A DNA stretch of 64,000 bases, taken from positions 124,001 through 188,000 of the forward strand of contig JAWXUL010000001.1 in the NCBI GenBank assembly GCA_044432725.1, given 5' to 3'. Below, piece after piece: positions 42,377-50,697 of the stretch (position 1 is the first letter of the stretch; every line of letters begins with the position of its first letter). The position numbers were made by a program, and so were the translations under genes. The notes under the pieces were generated by a model. That model did no database searches. It saw nothing but the letters and a program-made list of their open reading frames with translations, and was not told the origin of the DNA. This stretch comes from JAWXUK01 sp044432725 (lineage in GTDB: Bacteria > Bacillota > Clostridia > Oscillospirales > Oscillospiraceae).

Positions 42377-42616
42377 ATGTCAGAAAAATCAAAACTAAAT
42401 CAAACCGCTTTGAAAGAGCTCGCAAGCTCTGGAGAAGCACAAAAATTGGTTGATTTACTGAAACAGAATGGATCTGTGAAAGACGCTGCCACCGCTGCGT
42501 CCAAGGGAGATAGCTCAGCCCTGATGGGGATGTTACAACAAGTTATGAACAGCCAAGAAGGTGCCACCTTGATTGAAAACATTCAACAAAAAGCCAAAGA
42601 CGCTGGCTTAGAGTAA
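42377..42616 (+). CDS. small helical protein of unknown function, cassette gene 1
   Basis: Not a family I can name. The 79-residue protein is soluble, has no cysteine, and is predicted nearly all helical: TALKELASSGEAQKLVDLLK, a GDSSALMGMLQQVM segment and TLIENIQQKAKDAG. Two adjacent ATG codons are available (42374 and 42377). I chose the second because AGGAGG at 42364-42369 is then seven bases away. It is the first of three genes with short spacers or overlaps behind a sigma-K-like promoter, so a sporulation role is suspected. Confidence 0.7.
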   Translation: MSEKSKLNQTALKELASSGEAQKLVDLLKQNGSVKDAATAASKGDSSALMGMLQQVMNSQEGATLIENIQQKAKDAGLE

Positions 42617-42643
42617 CAAGGAACAAGGAAGGAGGAATGTCCT

Positions 42644-43003
42644 GTGGCAGAAATGGAAGAGAAATTTCAAGAAATTCTTGGCAATGAAGATGCCATGAGT
42701 CAAATTATGTCTTTGGCGCAATCACTGAATCATGACACAGATCCCAGTAGTAGCGAAAACAGCACCATGGATTTTGGGGAGATGATGGGCGGTCTGGATC
42801 CGAAAATGATGGCGATGGCTACCAAGCTTATGGGTGCTTATCAAAGTCAGCATCGTAGTTTAGGACTGATGACAGCACTTCGCCCTTTGGTCAGTGAAGA
42901 TCGGCATAAGATGATGGAACGTCTTGCAACTGCCACAAGACTTGCTAAAGTTGCCACTTGTGTTTTGGATATGCTAGGAGAAAAGGGGGAAAAAAATGTA
43001 TAA
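42644..43003 (+). CDS. small Met-rich helical protein of unknown function, cassette gene 2
   Basis: The 119-residue protein is not recognised by function. The N-terminal part (EKFQEILGNEDAMSQIMSLAQSL) resembles short clostridial proteins I recall only as hypothetical. A DFGEMMGGLDPKMMAMATKLM stretch is broken into two methionine-rich helices, and the C-terminal part (LRPLVSEDRHKMMERLATAT) is basic and helical. GTG at 42644 is the start, after AAGGAAGGAGGAATGTCC. Its last eight bases overlap gene 3, so the three are translated as a unit. Confidence 0.72.
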   Translation: MAEMEEKFQEILGNEDAMSQIMSLAQSLNHDTDPSSSENSTMDFGEMMGGLDPKMMAMATKLMGAYQSQHRSLGLMTALRPLVSEDRHKMMERLATATRLAKVATCVLDMLGEKGEKNV

Positions 43004-43427
43004 TCCTTATTTAGAAGAGGACTCCTTTTTGCCACTAGAAGAAGCAACAGGGGAGCTCTCCCAAGGAAACAGTCAGCCGACTGGATTGAAAAATGTGGCC
43101 AGTTTAAAAGATAGCTTTTTAAAACTAGGAGATTTATCTGCAGTGACAGATTTGTTTTCCAGCAAAGTTGTCACTGATTTATTTTCAAGCAAAAGCGAAA
43201 AAAAAGGCAGTCATGTTGTGGGTGCGACCCAAACAGAACCATCCGAAAATTTCTTAGATGGTATGAAAAAAAAGCTTCGATTAGATGAATTAGATGGTGG
43301 AGATATTTTGTTGGTGATGATCCTCATCTATTTGATGTTAGAAGGGGACGATAAAATTGAACTTGCCATTACCTTAGGGATTCTTGGCTTTTTATGGTTC
43401 TTAGAGGGGAAAGAGAAAGAAGATTAG
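42996..43427 (+). CDS. membrane-associated protein of unknown function, cassette gene 3
   Basis: The 143-residue protein begins with an acidic, probably disordered N-terminus. It contains an internal duplication VTDLFSSK-VVTDLFSSKSEKK (about 50-70). Near the C-terminus lie LRLDELDGGDILLVMILIYL and LAITLGILGFLWFLEG, one or two hydrophobic helices with the acidic MLEGDDKIEL turn between. The start at 42996 overlaps gene 2, with GGAGAAAAGGGGG ahead. The hairpin-like membrane end suggests it anchors the soluble products of genes 1 and 2; that is an inference. Confidence 0.72.
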   Translation: MYNPYLEEDSFLPLEEATGELSQGNSQPTGLKNVASLKDSFLKLGDLSAVTDLFSSKVVTDLFSSKSEKKGSHVVGATQTEPSENFLDGMKKKLRLDELDGGDILLVMILIYLMLEGDDKIELAITLGILGFLWFLEGKEKED

Positions 43428-43466
43428 TTTAGGTAAAAGATTTTCTCCTCTTTTTGAGCAGTACTT

Positions 43467-44222
43467 TTAAGCACCTTCTACCTCTGTCAATAGTTTTCCA
43501 TCTGGCAAGTAAAATTGGTGATTATCATAAGGTTCCAGTGGGGAAAAGCCCTCCATGGCATAAATCAATGTTTGCGCATCATAAATTTCTGCAGCTATAA
43601 GCAATCCACTTTCTGCATCTACCCAAAAACATTGCGTAAACCCAAGGGGGGGCATCTTTCCTTCGATATAAATACAAGGAACTTGATGACGATACTCATA
43701 GGTCGCATTGGTGATATGCTCTGGTTCTAAGGCAAGTATCATCTCATAGGAGGGAATCATTTGGGAAATATCCTGTGCATAATCTGTTTTTTTCAGGATT
43801 TGATAAGTTTCTTCCCCGTCATACCAAGAATAAACCTGCGTTTCGGTGATCAGTTCAAAACGCACCAGCTCCGAGGGGAGGATCTTCTTGACTTGACTGA
43901 CTGCCCCGACTGCCCACACTTCTACATAAGTTTTGACAGACTCTTCGCCCCAATAAAGAGTGGTGGTAAAATTACGTCGATATTGAGGATTGCTTTGCAA
44001 GGAAGCCACCACTGCTTGTACAGTGTCAGGGGTGATTTCAATCCGTTGCAGATTGCTCTCTTCTAATAAAACGCCACTTTCTTCTGTAGGGTTTCCAAGG
44101 GAAGGCAAGGTAACAGAAGGTGTGGAAGAAATGAAAAAGCTTCGTCCAAAACTGGTAAATAAAGCAACCAATAAAATCATGGTAATGCTAAATGCGATAA
44201 AAAGACGTTTTCGTGATTCCAT
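43467..44222 (-). CDS. membrane-anchored extracytoplasmic protein of unknown function
   Basis: The 251-residue protein has one N-terminal transmembrane helix (LFIAFSITMILLVALFTSFG). A beta-rich outer part follows, with conserved-looking TTTLYWGEESVKTYVEVWAV, YSWYDGEETYQIL and CFWVDAESGLLIAAEIYD. The last pattern resembles outer-surface or LolA/MucB-like folds that bind lipid or sugar, but this is only a resemblance. Two cysteines lie in the outer domain. It ends convergent to the small-protein cassette and lies 32 bases downstream of wecB on the same strand, so it may be co-transcribed with wecB. Confidence 0.62.
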   Translation of the reverse strand: MESRKRLFIAFSITMILLVALFTSFGRSFFISSTPSVTLPSLGNPTEESGVLLEESNLQRIEITPDTVQAVVASLQSNPQYRRNFTTTLYWGEESVKTYVEVWAVGAVSQVKKILPSELVRFELITETQVYSWYDGEETYQILKKTDYAQDISQMIPSYEMILALEPEHITNATYEYRHQVPCIYIEGKMPPLGFTQCFWVDAESGLLIAAEIYDAQTLIYAMEGFSPLEPYDNHQFYLPDGKLLTEVEGA

Positions 44223-44254
44223 AAAACCTCCTGAATCCTATTGGGGCTTGGATC

Positions 44255-45409
44255 TTACTCTTCTGGCTGAAAGGCAGAGGGTTTTGTCTCTGACATTGAA
44301 AATTGATATAAAATAGACTGGACGATTCTTTCACAAGCTTTGCCGTCTCCATAAGGATTGACGGCTTGTGCCATTTTTTGATAGAGTGCTGCATTTTCTA
44401 TCAGCGCTTTTCCGTCTGCGTAAATGGCATCTTCTTCCACACCAGATAGCTTCACCGTTCCTGCTGTGACAGCTTCTGGTCTTTCTGTCTCTTTTCTCAT
44501 GACCAAAACAGGTTTCCCCAAGAAAGGAGCTTCTTCTTGCAAACCTCCCGAATCTGTCATAACAAAATAGCAACGAGCCATCAAATTGTGCATTTCATTG
44601 ACTGACAAGGGGGGGATGAGATGAATCCGTGGGTGATCACTTAAAAATTGTTTGCTTGCTGTTTGCACCACAGGAGCAAGATGAACAGGATAAACAAGCT
44701 CTGTCTCTGGGAAATCTTCCACGAGGCGGCGAAGAGCCTTCATAATTTGCTCCATAGGTTCTCCGTAATTTTCACGGCGATGACAAGTGACAAGGATCAC
44801 TTTTCGTTCCTGATAATCCAGTTGATTCAACAAAGGCACAGAAAAGGAAAAATGTTCTTTCACTGTTGTGTTCATCCCATCAATCACTGTATTTCCTGTG
44901 AGATAAACCCCTTGGGTGATGGATTCTTGTAACAAGTTATTCTGATTTTCTGTGGTTGGACAAAAATGCAAATCAGCAAGATTACTGACCATAACTCGGT
45001 TCATCTCCTCTGGAAAGGGAGAAAATTTATCATAAGTGCGTAACCCTGCTTCCACATGTCCCACTGGGATTTGATGATAAAAACAGGCAAGCGCAGCAGA
45101 AAAGGTAGTAGAGGTATCCCCATGGACCAAAACCAAATCAGGCTTTGCTTTGGTTAAAATTTCGTCCATTCCTTGCAAAACTTTTGCAGTGATTGTGGAC
45201 AAGCTTTGACTAGGGGACATGATATCTAAATCATAATCTGGTTTGATTTCAAAAATATCCAAAACACTATCTAACATTTCACGATGTTGTGCAGTGACAC
45301 AGCACAAACTGTTGACCATGGGCTCTTGGGAAAGGGCAAGTACCAAAGGCGCCATTTTGATTGCCTCTGGTCTTGTGCCAAAGACAGTCATGACTGTGAA
45401 TTTTTTCAT
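44255..45409 (-). CDS. wecB: UDP-N-acetylglucosamine 2-epimerase (non-hydrolysing)
   Basis: Interconverts UDP-GlcNAc and UDP-ManNAc, precursor for teichoic-acid linkage units or other wall polymers. The 384 residues show VFGTRPEAIKMAPL at the N-terminus, LVHGDTSTTFSAALACF (about 94-110), HVEAGLRTYD (about 118-127), CHRRENYGEP (about 209-218) and TDSGGLQEEAPFLGKPVLVMR (core DSGGLQEEAPFLG). The ATG overlaps the stop of the preceding transferase gene (45406-45409), so the two are coupled. Confidence 0.95.
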   Translation of the reverse strand: MKKFTVMTVFGTRPEAIKMAPLVLALSQEPMVNSLCCVTAQHREMLDSVLDIFEIKPDYDLDIMSPSQSLSTITAKVLQGMDEILTKAKPDLVLVHGDTSTTFSAALACFYHQIPVGHVEAGLRTYDKFSPFPEEMNRVMVSNLADLHFCPTTENQNNLLQESITQGVYLTGNTVIDGMNTTVKEHFSFSVPLLNQLDYQERKVILVTCHRRENYGEPMEQIMKALRRLVEDFPETELVYPVHLAPVVQTASKQFLSDHPRIHLIPPLSVNEMHNLMARCYFVMTDSGGLQEEAPFLGKPVLVMRKETERPEAVTAGTVKLSGVEEDAIYADGKALIENAALYQKMAQAVNPYGDGKACERIVQSILYQFSMSETKPSAFQPEE

Positions 45410-46548
45410 ATATCATCCTCTTTTTCTTCTGTTTGAGAAACTTCTAGAACCAAGGAATTATCCTCTGTTTTAGAAGATTCATTTTTGGTGGGCAATGTTT
45501 CCTCTTCCATAGAAGGGGGCAGAAAAATTTTGGAAGCAATGGCAAGGGCAATGCAAAAAGCAGAGAAAAATACCATTGCTCGTACAACACCACTGGTGGC
45601 AAGCACCACAGCAGACAATCCTAAAATTGCAGAAATAACATAAAGAGTTGCGACAGCTTGTTTTTGAGAAAGCCCCATATCAATGAGACGATGGTGGATA
45701 TGCTCTCTGTCAGCAGACATGGGAGAACGTCCGGTGGCTATACGACGCATAATAGCAAAACAAGTATCAAAAATAGGCAAGCCTAAAATCAAAAAGGGGA
45801 CTGCAAAGGAAACAATGGCAGACAATTTAAACAAACCTTGGATAGAAGCCACAGCAAGGACAAAGCCTAAAAACGTCGAGCCAGTATCCCCCATGAAAAT
45901 TTTGGCAGGATTGAAGTTATAAGGTAAAAAACCAAGGCAAGCACCCACCAAAGCACCAAGCATAATCGCAACATGACTCTCAGATACAGTCAGAGCAATG
46001 ACCAGCATTGTCATAGAACTAATGGTAGAGACGCCACAGGCAAGACCATCTAATCCATCAATTAAATTCACAGCATTGGTAATCGCCACAATCCAAATAA
46101 CGGTGAAGGGAATGGCGAGTATTCCCAGTTTCCAATAAGGTTCTGTGCTGAAAATGTTGGGATTTGACAAAATGCTAATGACATTACCATGGGCAGCAGC
46201 AACAACGGCTGCAATGATTTGAACGCAAAATTTTGGCTTGGCAGGCAATTCGTAAATATCATCAAATATACCTAAAATCACAATGATAACAGCACCAATC
46301 AACAAGCCCTGAAATTGAGTTGTGACAGGGAGAAAAATTAAAGAACTGATGACAAAACCAGTGAATATGGCAAGACCACCAATGCGAGGGATGGGGTCTT
46401 TGTGCATACGGCGATTATCCTTTGGCACATCCACAGCGCCTATTTTAAAAGCGAGAGATCGCACCAAAGGCGTGGTGATAAAAGAAATTAGGGTCGCAAT
46501 GACAAGGGCGATTGCCACTGTGTTAATGACAGGTGTATAAGAAGGCAT
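45406..46548 (-). CDS. tagO: undecaprenyl-phosphate GlcNAc-1-phosphate transferase (TagO/WecA-like)
   Basis: Integral membrane enzyme of the MraY/WecA family, 380 residues, which transfers GlcNAc-1-P (or a similar sugar-P) to undecaprenyl phosphate and starts wall-polymer synthesis. About ten hydrophobic segments are visible. Motifs: MHKDPIPRIGGLAI (about 49-62), NAVNLIDGLDGLACG (about 155-169), FMGDTGSTFLGF (about 219-230) and HIHHRLIDMGLSQKQAV (about 285-301). The C-terminal 45 residues are a charged cytoplasmic tail. With wecB it forms a two-gene unit for teichoic-acid-like linkage. Confidence 0.9.
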   Translation of the reverse strand: MPSYTPVINTVAIALVIATLISFITTPLVRSLAFKIGAVDVPKDNRRMHKDPIPRIGGLAIFTGFVISSLIFLPVTTQFQGLLIGAVIIVILGIFDDIYELPAKPKFCVQIIAAVVAAAHGNVISILSNPNIFSTEPYWKLGILAIPFTVIWIVAITNAVNLIDGLDGLACGVSTISSMTMLVIALTVSESHVAIMLGALVGACLGFLPYNFNPAKIFMGDTGSTFLGFVLAVASIQGLFKLSAIVSFAVPFLILGLPIFDTCFAIMRRIATGRSPMSADREHIHHRLIDMGLSQKQAVATLYVISAILGLSAVVLATSGVVRAMVFFSAFCIALAIASKIFLPPSMEEETLPTKNESSKTEDNSLVLEVSQTEEKEDDI

Positions 46549-46587
46549 TTTTGTTTTTTCTCCTTAGTATAGCAAATTAGGGAAGGA

Positions 46588-47580
46588 TTAGCGAGATAAA
46601 AAGCCCAATTTCTTATGAACCTTCCGAAGAGTTTTGTTCGCCAGATAACTTGCTTTTTCGGCTCCTTGACGATAAATACCTTCTAAATAGGCTTTGTCGG
46701 CAATCAGACGAGTGGACTCTTCCCGAATGGGACGACATAGTTCCACCACTGCTTCTCCCACAGCGGGTTTGAACATACCATAACCTTGATCTTGAAAGGT
46801 TTCTGTGGCTTGGTCCATGGTGCAATCAGTGGCAGCACAGTAGATAGAGAGAAGGTTTGAAATCCCTGCCTTATGTTCCAAATCATAATGGATAGAAAAA
46901 TCAGAATCAGTGACAGCACGTTTGAATTTTCTCATAATTTCTTCTGGGGAGTCCATCAAAAATACGCAACCGTTGGGATCAGATTTGCTCATTTTACTCG
47001 TTGGATCTCCTAAACTCATAACTCTTGCCCCCATTTTAGGAATAAAAGGTTCTGGAATGGTAAAGGTATCGCTATAGACACCGTTAAAACGAGCGGCAAT
47101 GTCACGGCATAGCTCTACGTGCTGTTTTTGGTCTTGTCCCACTGGGACCAAATCTGTTTGATATAGTAAAATATCAGCAGCCATCAAAGCAGGATAGGTG
47201 AACAGTCCAGAGGTGATATTATCTGCATTTTTTTGTGACTTATCTTTAAATTGTGTCATGCGAGATAGTTCACCAAATTGGGTAAAACAACCAAGCACCC
47301 AACCAAGTTCTGCATGTTGTGGCACATGGCTTTGGATAAATAAAGTTGATTTTTCTGGATCCAGTCCACAAGCAAGATATTGAGAAAGCTGTTCTAAACT
47401 TCGTTTGCGAAGCTGAGCTGGTTCTTGCCGGACAGTAATGGCGTGAAGATCTACAATACAATAAATACAGTCATATTCTTCTTGCAGGGCAATCCACTGC
47501 TTCATTGCCCCCATATAAGACCCCAAGGTCAAATCTCCACTGGGCTGAATGCCACTGAAAATACGTTTCTTGTCGCTCAT
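46588..47580 (-). CDS. trpS: tryptophanyl-tRNA synthetase
   Basis: Class I synthetase charging tRNA-Trp, 330 residues. The HIGH-type motif is seen as SGIQPSGDLTLGSYMGAM (about 9-26) and the KMSKS motif as SKMSKSDPNG (about 199-208). The ATG follows AGAAAGGAAAGAGGAATTG on the minus strand. The 170-base leader has no T-box signature (no TGGNACCGCG-type element). It is transcribed away from gltX. Confidence 0.96.
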   Translation of the reverse strand: MSDKKRIFSGIQPSGDLTLGSYMGAMKQWIALQEEYDCIYCIVDLHAITVRQEPAQLRKRSLEQLSQYLACGLDPEKSTLFIQSHVPQHAELGWVLGCFTQFGELSRMTQFKDKSQKNADNITSGLFTYPALMAADILLYQTDLVPVGQDQKQHVELCRDIAARFNGVYSDTFTIPEPFIPKMGARVMSLGDPTSKMSKSDPNGCVFLMDSPEEIMRKFKRAVTDSDFSIHYDLEHKAGISNLLSIYCAATDCTMDQATETFQDQGYGMFKPAVGEAVVELCRPIREESTRLIADKAYLEGIYRQGAEKASYLANKTLRKVHKKLGFLSR

Positions 47581-47722
47581 GCTACAATTCCTCTTTCCTT
47601 CTATACATGTTTTCTCGCAAAATCCATCTCTTGTGAGTTTATTCTCTACGAGTGATTCTTTTTGAAGTTTTCTTTCAGAGAAAACACAAAACTATGTTGG
47701 ATTTCGAAAATACGCTAGTTTC

Positions 47723-47751
47723 ACTATACCATAGGTTTTCAAAAAAAGCAA
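47723..47751 (-). promoter_or_regulatory. promoter of trpS
   Basis: On the minus strand TTGCTT (47746-47751) and TATAGT (47723-47728) are separated by 17 bases. Back to back with the gltX promoter. Confidence 0.75.
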
Positions 47752-47783
47752 GTAAAATAAAAGGAATTGTTCTTGCTTTTTTT
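47741..47783. repeat. inverted repeat joining the trpS and gltX promoters
   Basis: AAAAAAAGCAAG (47741-47752) and CTTGCTTTTTTT (47772-47783) form a perfect 12-base inverted repeat with a 19-base spacer. Each arm contains the -35 element of one divergent promoter. Confidence 0.7.
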
Positions 47784-47801
47784 TTGAACTTGTATTATAA
47801 T
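47773..47801 (+). promoter_or_regulatory. promoter of gltX
   Basis: TTGCTT (47773-47778) and TATAAT (47796-47801) are separated by 17 bases. Transcription would start near 47808, leaving a leader of about 210 bases. Confidence 0.8.
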
Positions 47802-47807
47802 GTAAAG

Positions 47808-48003
47808 TGAGTTATCACAACAATGGATGTTCGTGAGCTATTTTAATGCCCTTTACCATTTTGGAATAAGCAAATAAATCATCTCCTTTTTTTATTTTGT
47901 AAAAAGGGGGAGATTCTTAAAGCTTTAAATTTAGGGGCTGACAATGATGTCAGGAACTTTGTTATATTTTAATATGGCACAAGTAGGAACATCCATGATT
48001 TTT
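47808..48003 (+). promoter_or_regulatory. structured 5' leader of gltX, candidate cis-regulatory RNA
   Basis: A perfect 10-base long-range pairing, ATGGATGTTC (47823-47832) with GAACATCCAT (47987-47996), closes the leader just before the GGAGGA ribosome site. Inside are a hairpin of ATCTCC (47881-47886) with GGAGAT (47909-47914), with T5/A5 pairing in its stem, and a perfect CTGACA (47938-47943)/TGTCAG (47948-47953) tetraloop hairpin. There is no T-box signature and no credible gene. Function as a regulatory RNA is inferred from the architecture. Confidence 0.55.
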
Positions 48004-48016
48004 GGAGGAAAAGAAA

Positions 48017-49501
48017 ATGTCACAAGATAAAAATACATTAGAAAATAAAATTCCCGTGGGGGGAGTGCGTACCCGTTTTGCCCCAAGCCCCACTGGTTAT
48101 ATGCATGTTGGTAATCTGAGAACTGCCTTATACACATGGCTGATTGCTCGCAATCAAAAAGGCACCTTTATTCTTCGTATTGAAGATACAGACCAAGGTA
48201 GATTGGTAGAAGGCGCTACAGAGACCATCTATCAGACGCTAGCAGAGTGTTCTCTAAACCATGACGAAGGTCCAGATGTAGGTGGTCCAGTGGCACCCTA
48301 TATCCAATCGGAAAGACAGGGTACTTACAGCGTGTTCGCCCAAGATTTACTGGAAAAGGGGAGTGCTTACCGTTGTTTTTGTGACAAAGAAAGACTGGAT
48401 TCTCTACGGGCAAAAGACCCAACAGCAGGGTATGACGGCCATTGTGCCAATCTCTCTCCAGAAGAGGAAAAAGCAAAGCTAGAAGCAGGCACGCCCTTTG
48501 TCATTCGCCAACGAATCCCCAAAGAAGGGGAAACCACCTTTTCAGATGCCATTTTTGGTAACATCACTGTGGAAAATGCAGGTTTAGATGACCAAGTATT
48601 GGTAAAAGCCGATGGTATGCCCACCTATAACTTTGCCAATGTGGTAGATGACCATTTGATGGGCATCACCCATGTAGTACGTGGTTCTGAGTATCTTTCT
48701 TCCACCCCAAAATATAATCTTCTATACAAAGCCTTTGGATGGGAAATTCCCACTTATGTTCATTGTTCTCCTGTGATGCGTGATAGTCAAAATAAAATGT
48801 CCAAACGACACGGAGACCCTTCTTACGAAGATTTGCGAGACCAAGGTTTTCTGACCACAGCCATTTTAAATTATGTGGCACTTTTGGGCTGGTCTCCCAG
48901 AGGAGAAATTGCTGAAAAAGAGTTTTTTACCTTGGAAGAATTGGTGGAACACTTTGACTTAGAGGGCTTGTCCAAATCACCAGCCATTTTTGATATGGAA
49001 AAGCTGACCCACTTTAATGCGCTTCATCTTCGTGCATTGCCTCCAGAAGCTTTTGCTCAAGTCATTGCACCTTATGTACGGGAAACTATGAAAAATTATC
49101 CTGTGGAAGCTGTGGCACCCTTGCTTCAAGCACGTTGTGAAAAACTGACTGATATAGGGGAAAAGGTAGACTTTTTTGATGAATTGCCCTCTTATGAAGC
49201 AGAACTATTCACAAATAAAAAGGCAAAGACAAATCCAGAAATCGCAGCAGAAATGTTGAAAATCTCCATCGAAGCCTTGGAAAGTATTTCAGATTGGACG
49301 ATGGAAGCAGTTCATGATATCCTGATGAACCTTGCCAAGGAAAAAGAGGTGAAAAATGCCACCCTTCTTTGGCCTGTGCGTATTGCTGTGGCAGGGAAGC
49401 TTGTCACACCAGGGGGCGCTGTTGAAATTTGTCACATTTTAGGGAAAGACGAGTGTCTTGCCAGATTGAAAACAGGTTTAGCAAAATTAGATTGTCAATA
49501 A
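48017..49501 (+). CDS. gltX: glutamyl-tRNA synthetase
   Basis: Class I synthetase charging tRNA-Glu, 494 residues. The HIGH motif reads FAPSPTGYMHVGNLRTAL (about 20-37) and the KMSKS motif KMSKRHGDPS (about 260-269). No zinc-type Cys cluster is evident; the long C-terminal anticodon-binding region is normal. The frame can be read from a TTG at 48002, but that codon is part of the GGAGGA ribosome site; ATG at 48017, seven bases after it, is chosen. nrdR follows after 40 bases. Confidence 0.96.
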   Translation: MSQDKNTLENKIPVGGVRTRFAPSPTGYMHVGNLRTALYTWLIARNQKGTFILRIEDTDQGRLVEGATETIYQTLAECSLNHDEGPDVGGPVAPYIQSERQGTYSVFAQDLLEKGSAYRCFCDKERLDSLRAKDPTAGYDGHCANLSPEEEKAKLEAGTPFVIRQRIPKEGETTFSDAIFGNITVENAGLDDQVLVKADGMPTYNFANVVDDHLMGITHVVRGSEYLSSTPKYNLLYKAFGWEIPTYVHCSPVMRDSQNKMSKRHGDPSYEDLRDQGFLTTAILNYVALLGWSPRGEIAEKEFFTLEELVEHFDLEGLSKSPAIFDMEKLTHFNALHLRALPPEAFAQVIAPYVRETMKNYPVEAVAPLLQARCEKLTDIGEKVDFFDELPSYEAELFTNKKAKTNPEIAAEMLKISIEALESISDWTMEAVHDILMNLAKEKEVKNATLLWPVRIAVAGKLVTPGGAVEICHILGKDECLARLKTGLAKLDCQ

Positions 49502-49541
49502 AAAATAGTAAAAAAATCAGTGAACAAAGGAGTTGTATCTT

Positions 49542-50009
49542 ATGAAATGTCCCTATTGTACCTATCATGACAGCAAGGTAATAGACTCTCGCCCCGCCGA
49601 AGCAGGTGCGCAAATTCGTCGCCGCCGTGAATGCTTGGAATGTGGCAAACGCTTCACCACTTATGAAGAAGTAGAAACCTATCCGCTTGTGATCAAGAAA
49701 AAAGATGGAGGAAGCCAAAGCTTTGAACGTAGTAAACTTTTAAAAGGATTGCTTCGTGCCTGTGAAAAGAGATCTGTGGATTTGCAAATATTAGAAAATT
49801 TGATCACTGAGATTGAAACCTCCCTTCGCAATAATATGGAAAAGGAAATCCCAAGCTCTGTGGTGGGAGAGCTTGCCATGGAGCGACTGAAACAAGTGGA
49901 CGAGGTGGCGTATATTCGATTTGCCTCTGTTTACCAACATTTTGAAAATATCAACGATTTTCGAGATGTGCTCAATGATTTAAACGAAAACAACGAAAGG
50001 GGGGGATGA
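49542..50009 (+). CDS. nrdR: transcriptional repressor NrdR
   Basis: ATP-cone repressor of ribonucleotide reductase genes, 155 residues. The zinc ribbon is CPYC (about 3-6) with CLECGKRF (about 31-38), between them the conserved DSRPAEAGAQIRRRRECLEC region. The ATP-cone follows, with VIKKKDGGSQSFERSKLLKG (about 48-67). ATG at 49542 is chosen over an upstream TTG in frame because AAAGGAG lies nine bases before it and MKCPYC is the family start. The HAD gene follows one base after the stop. Confidence 0.95.
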   Translation: MKCPYCTYHDSKVIDSRPAEAGAQIRRRRECLECGKRFTTYEEVETYPLVIKKKDGGSQSFERSKLLKGLLRACEKRSVDLQILENLITEIETSLRNNMEKEIPSSVVGELAMERLKQVDEVAYIRFASVYQHFENINDFRDVLNDLNENNERGG

Positions 50010-50010
50010 A

Positions 50011-50697
50011 TTGATTTTTTTCGATTTAGATGGTACCTTATTAGACTCTAACGGCTTGTGGATTCGGATAGATGAAACATTTCTTGCCTTACGTGGCATC
50101 TCTTCTGTGCCACAGGATTATATAGAATATGTGACAAACCATGTAGCGCCAAAAGCTGCCGCTTATACAAAAGAACGGTTTCAGCTGGAAGAATCAGCAG
50201 AAGAAATCTTAAAAGAATGGCAATCCATGGCAACCAAAGCCTATTGCAACGAACTTCCTTTGAAAAAAGGTGCTTTAGAGTTATTAGAAAGCCTGAAACA
50301 AGAAGATGTGCCCATGTGCTTGCTGACTGCTTGTATTCCTGAATTATGTTATGGTGCTTTGGAAAATCACGGCATCAGCTCTTATTTCAAAACAGTTCAT
50401 ACGGCAATCGAACTAGGAATGGATAAACGTGATAAAGAGCTGTTCCCCTTGGTGGCAAATCTTCAAGGAAAGCACCCCTCGGAGTGTATTTTAATTGATG
50501 ACGCCATTGATTATTGCTCTGCTGCAAAGGCCGCAGGCTTTACAGTGTATGGCATCCATGATTCAAATACTTCTCAAACAAAAGCACCTCTGAAAGATGT
50601 TTGTGACGATTTTGTAGAAGATCTCACCAAGTTATCTGCGAAAATGCTAAAAGATAAATGCAAATCTTTAGAGGAGGCATATCGTGGAACACTATGA
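50011..50697 (+). CDS. HAD-superfamily hydrolase, beta-phosphoglucomutase-like
   Basis: The 228-residue protein has HAD motif I FFDLDGTLLDS (about 3-13), a helical cap (about 15-80), motif II LLTA (about 101-104), motif III lysine near 131 and motif IV ECILIDDAIDYC (about 152-163). This matches the HAD-IA / beta-PGM and phosphoglycolate-phosphatase type. Substrate not deducible. TTG at 50011 is the start, preceded by AAAGGGGGGGATGAA. The gene's last 14 bases overlap the next gene. Confidence 0.85.
   Translation: MIFFDLDGTLLDSNGLWIRIDETFLALRGISSVPQDYIEYVTNHVAPKAAAYTKERFQLEESAEEILKEWQSMATKAYCNELPLKKGALELLESLKQEDVPMCLLTACIPELCYGALENHGISSYFKTVHTAIELGMDKRDKELFPLVANLQGKHPSECILIDDAIDYCSAAKAAGFTVYGIHDSNTSQTKAPLKDVCDDFVEDLTKLSAKMLKDKCKSLEEAYRGTL

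Noticed and set aside
47581..48016. T-box riboswitch in front of trpS or gltX
   Set aside because: Neither strand shows the conserved T-box (TGGNACCGCG-type) antiterminator or a following terminator hairpin.
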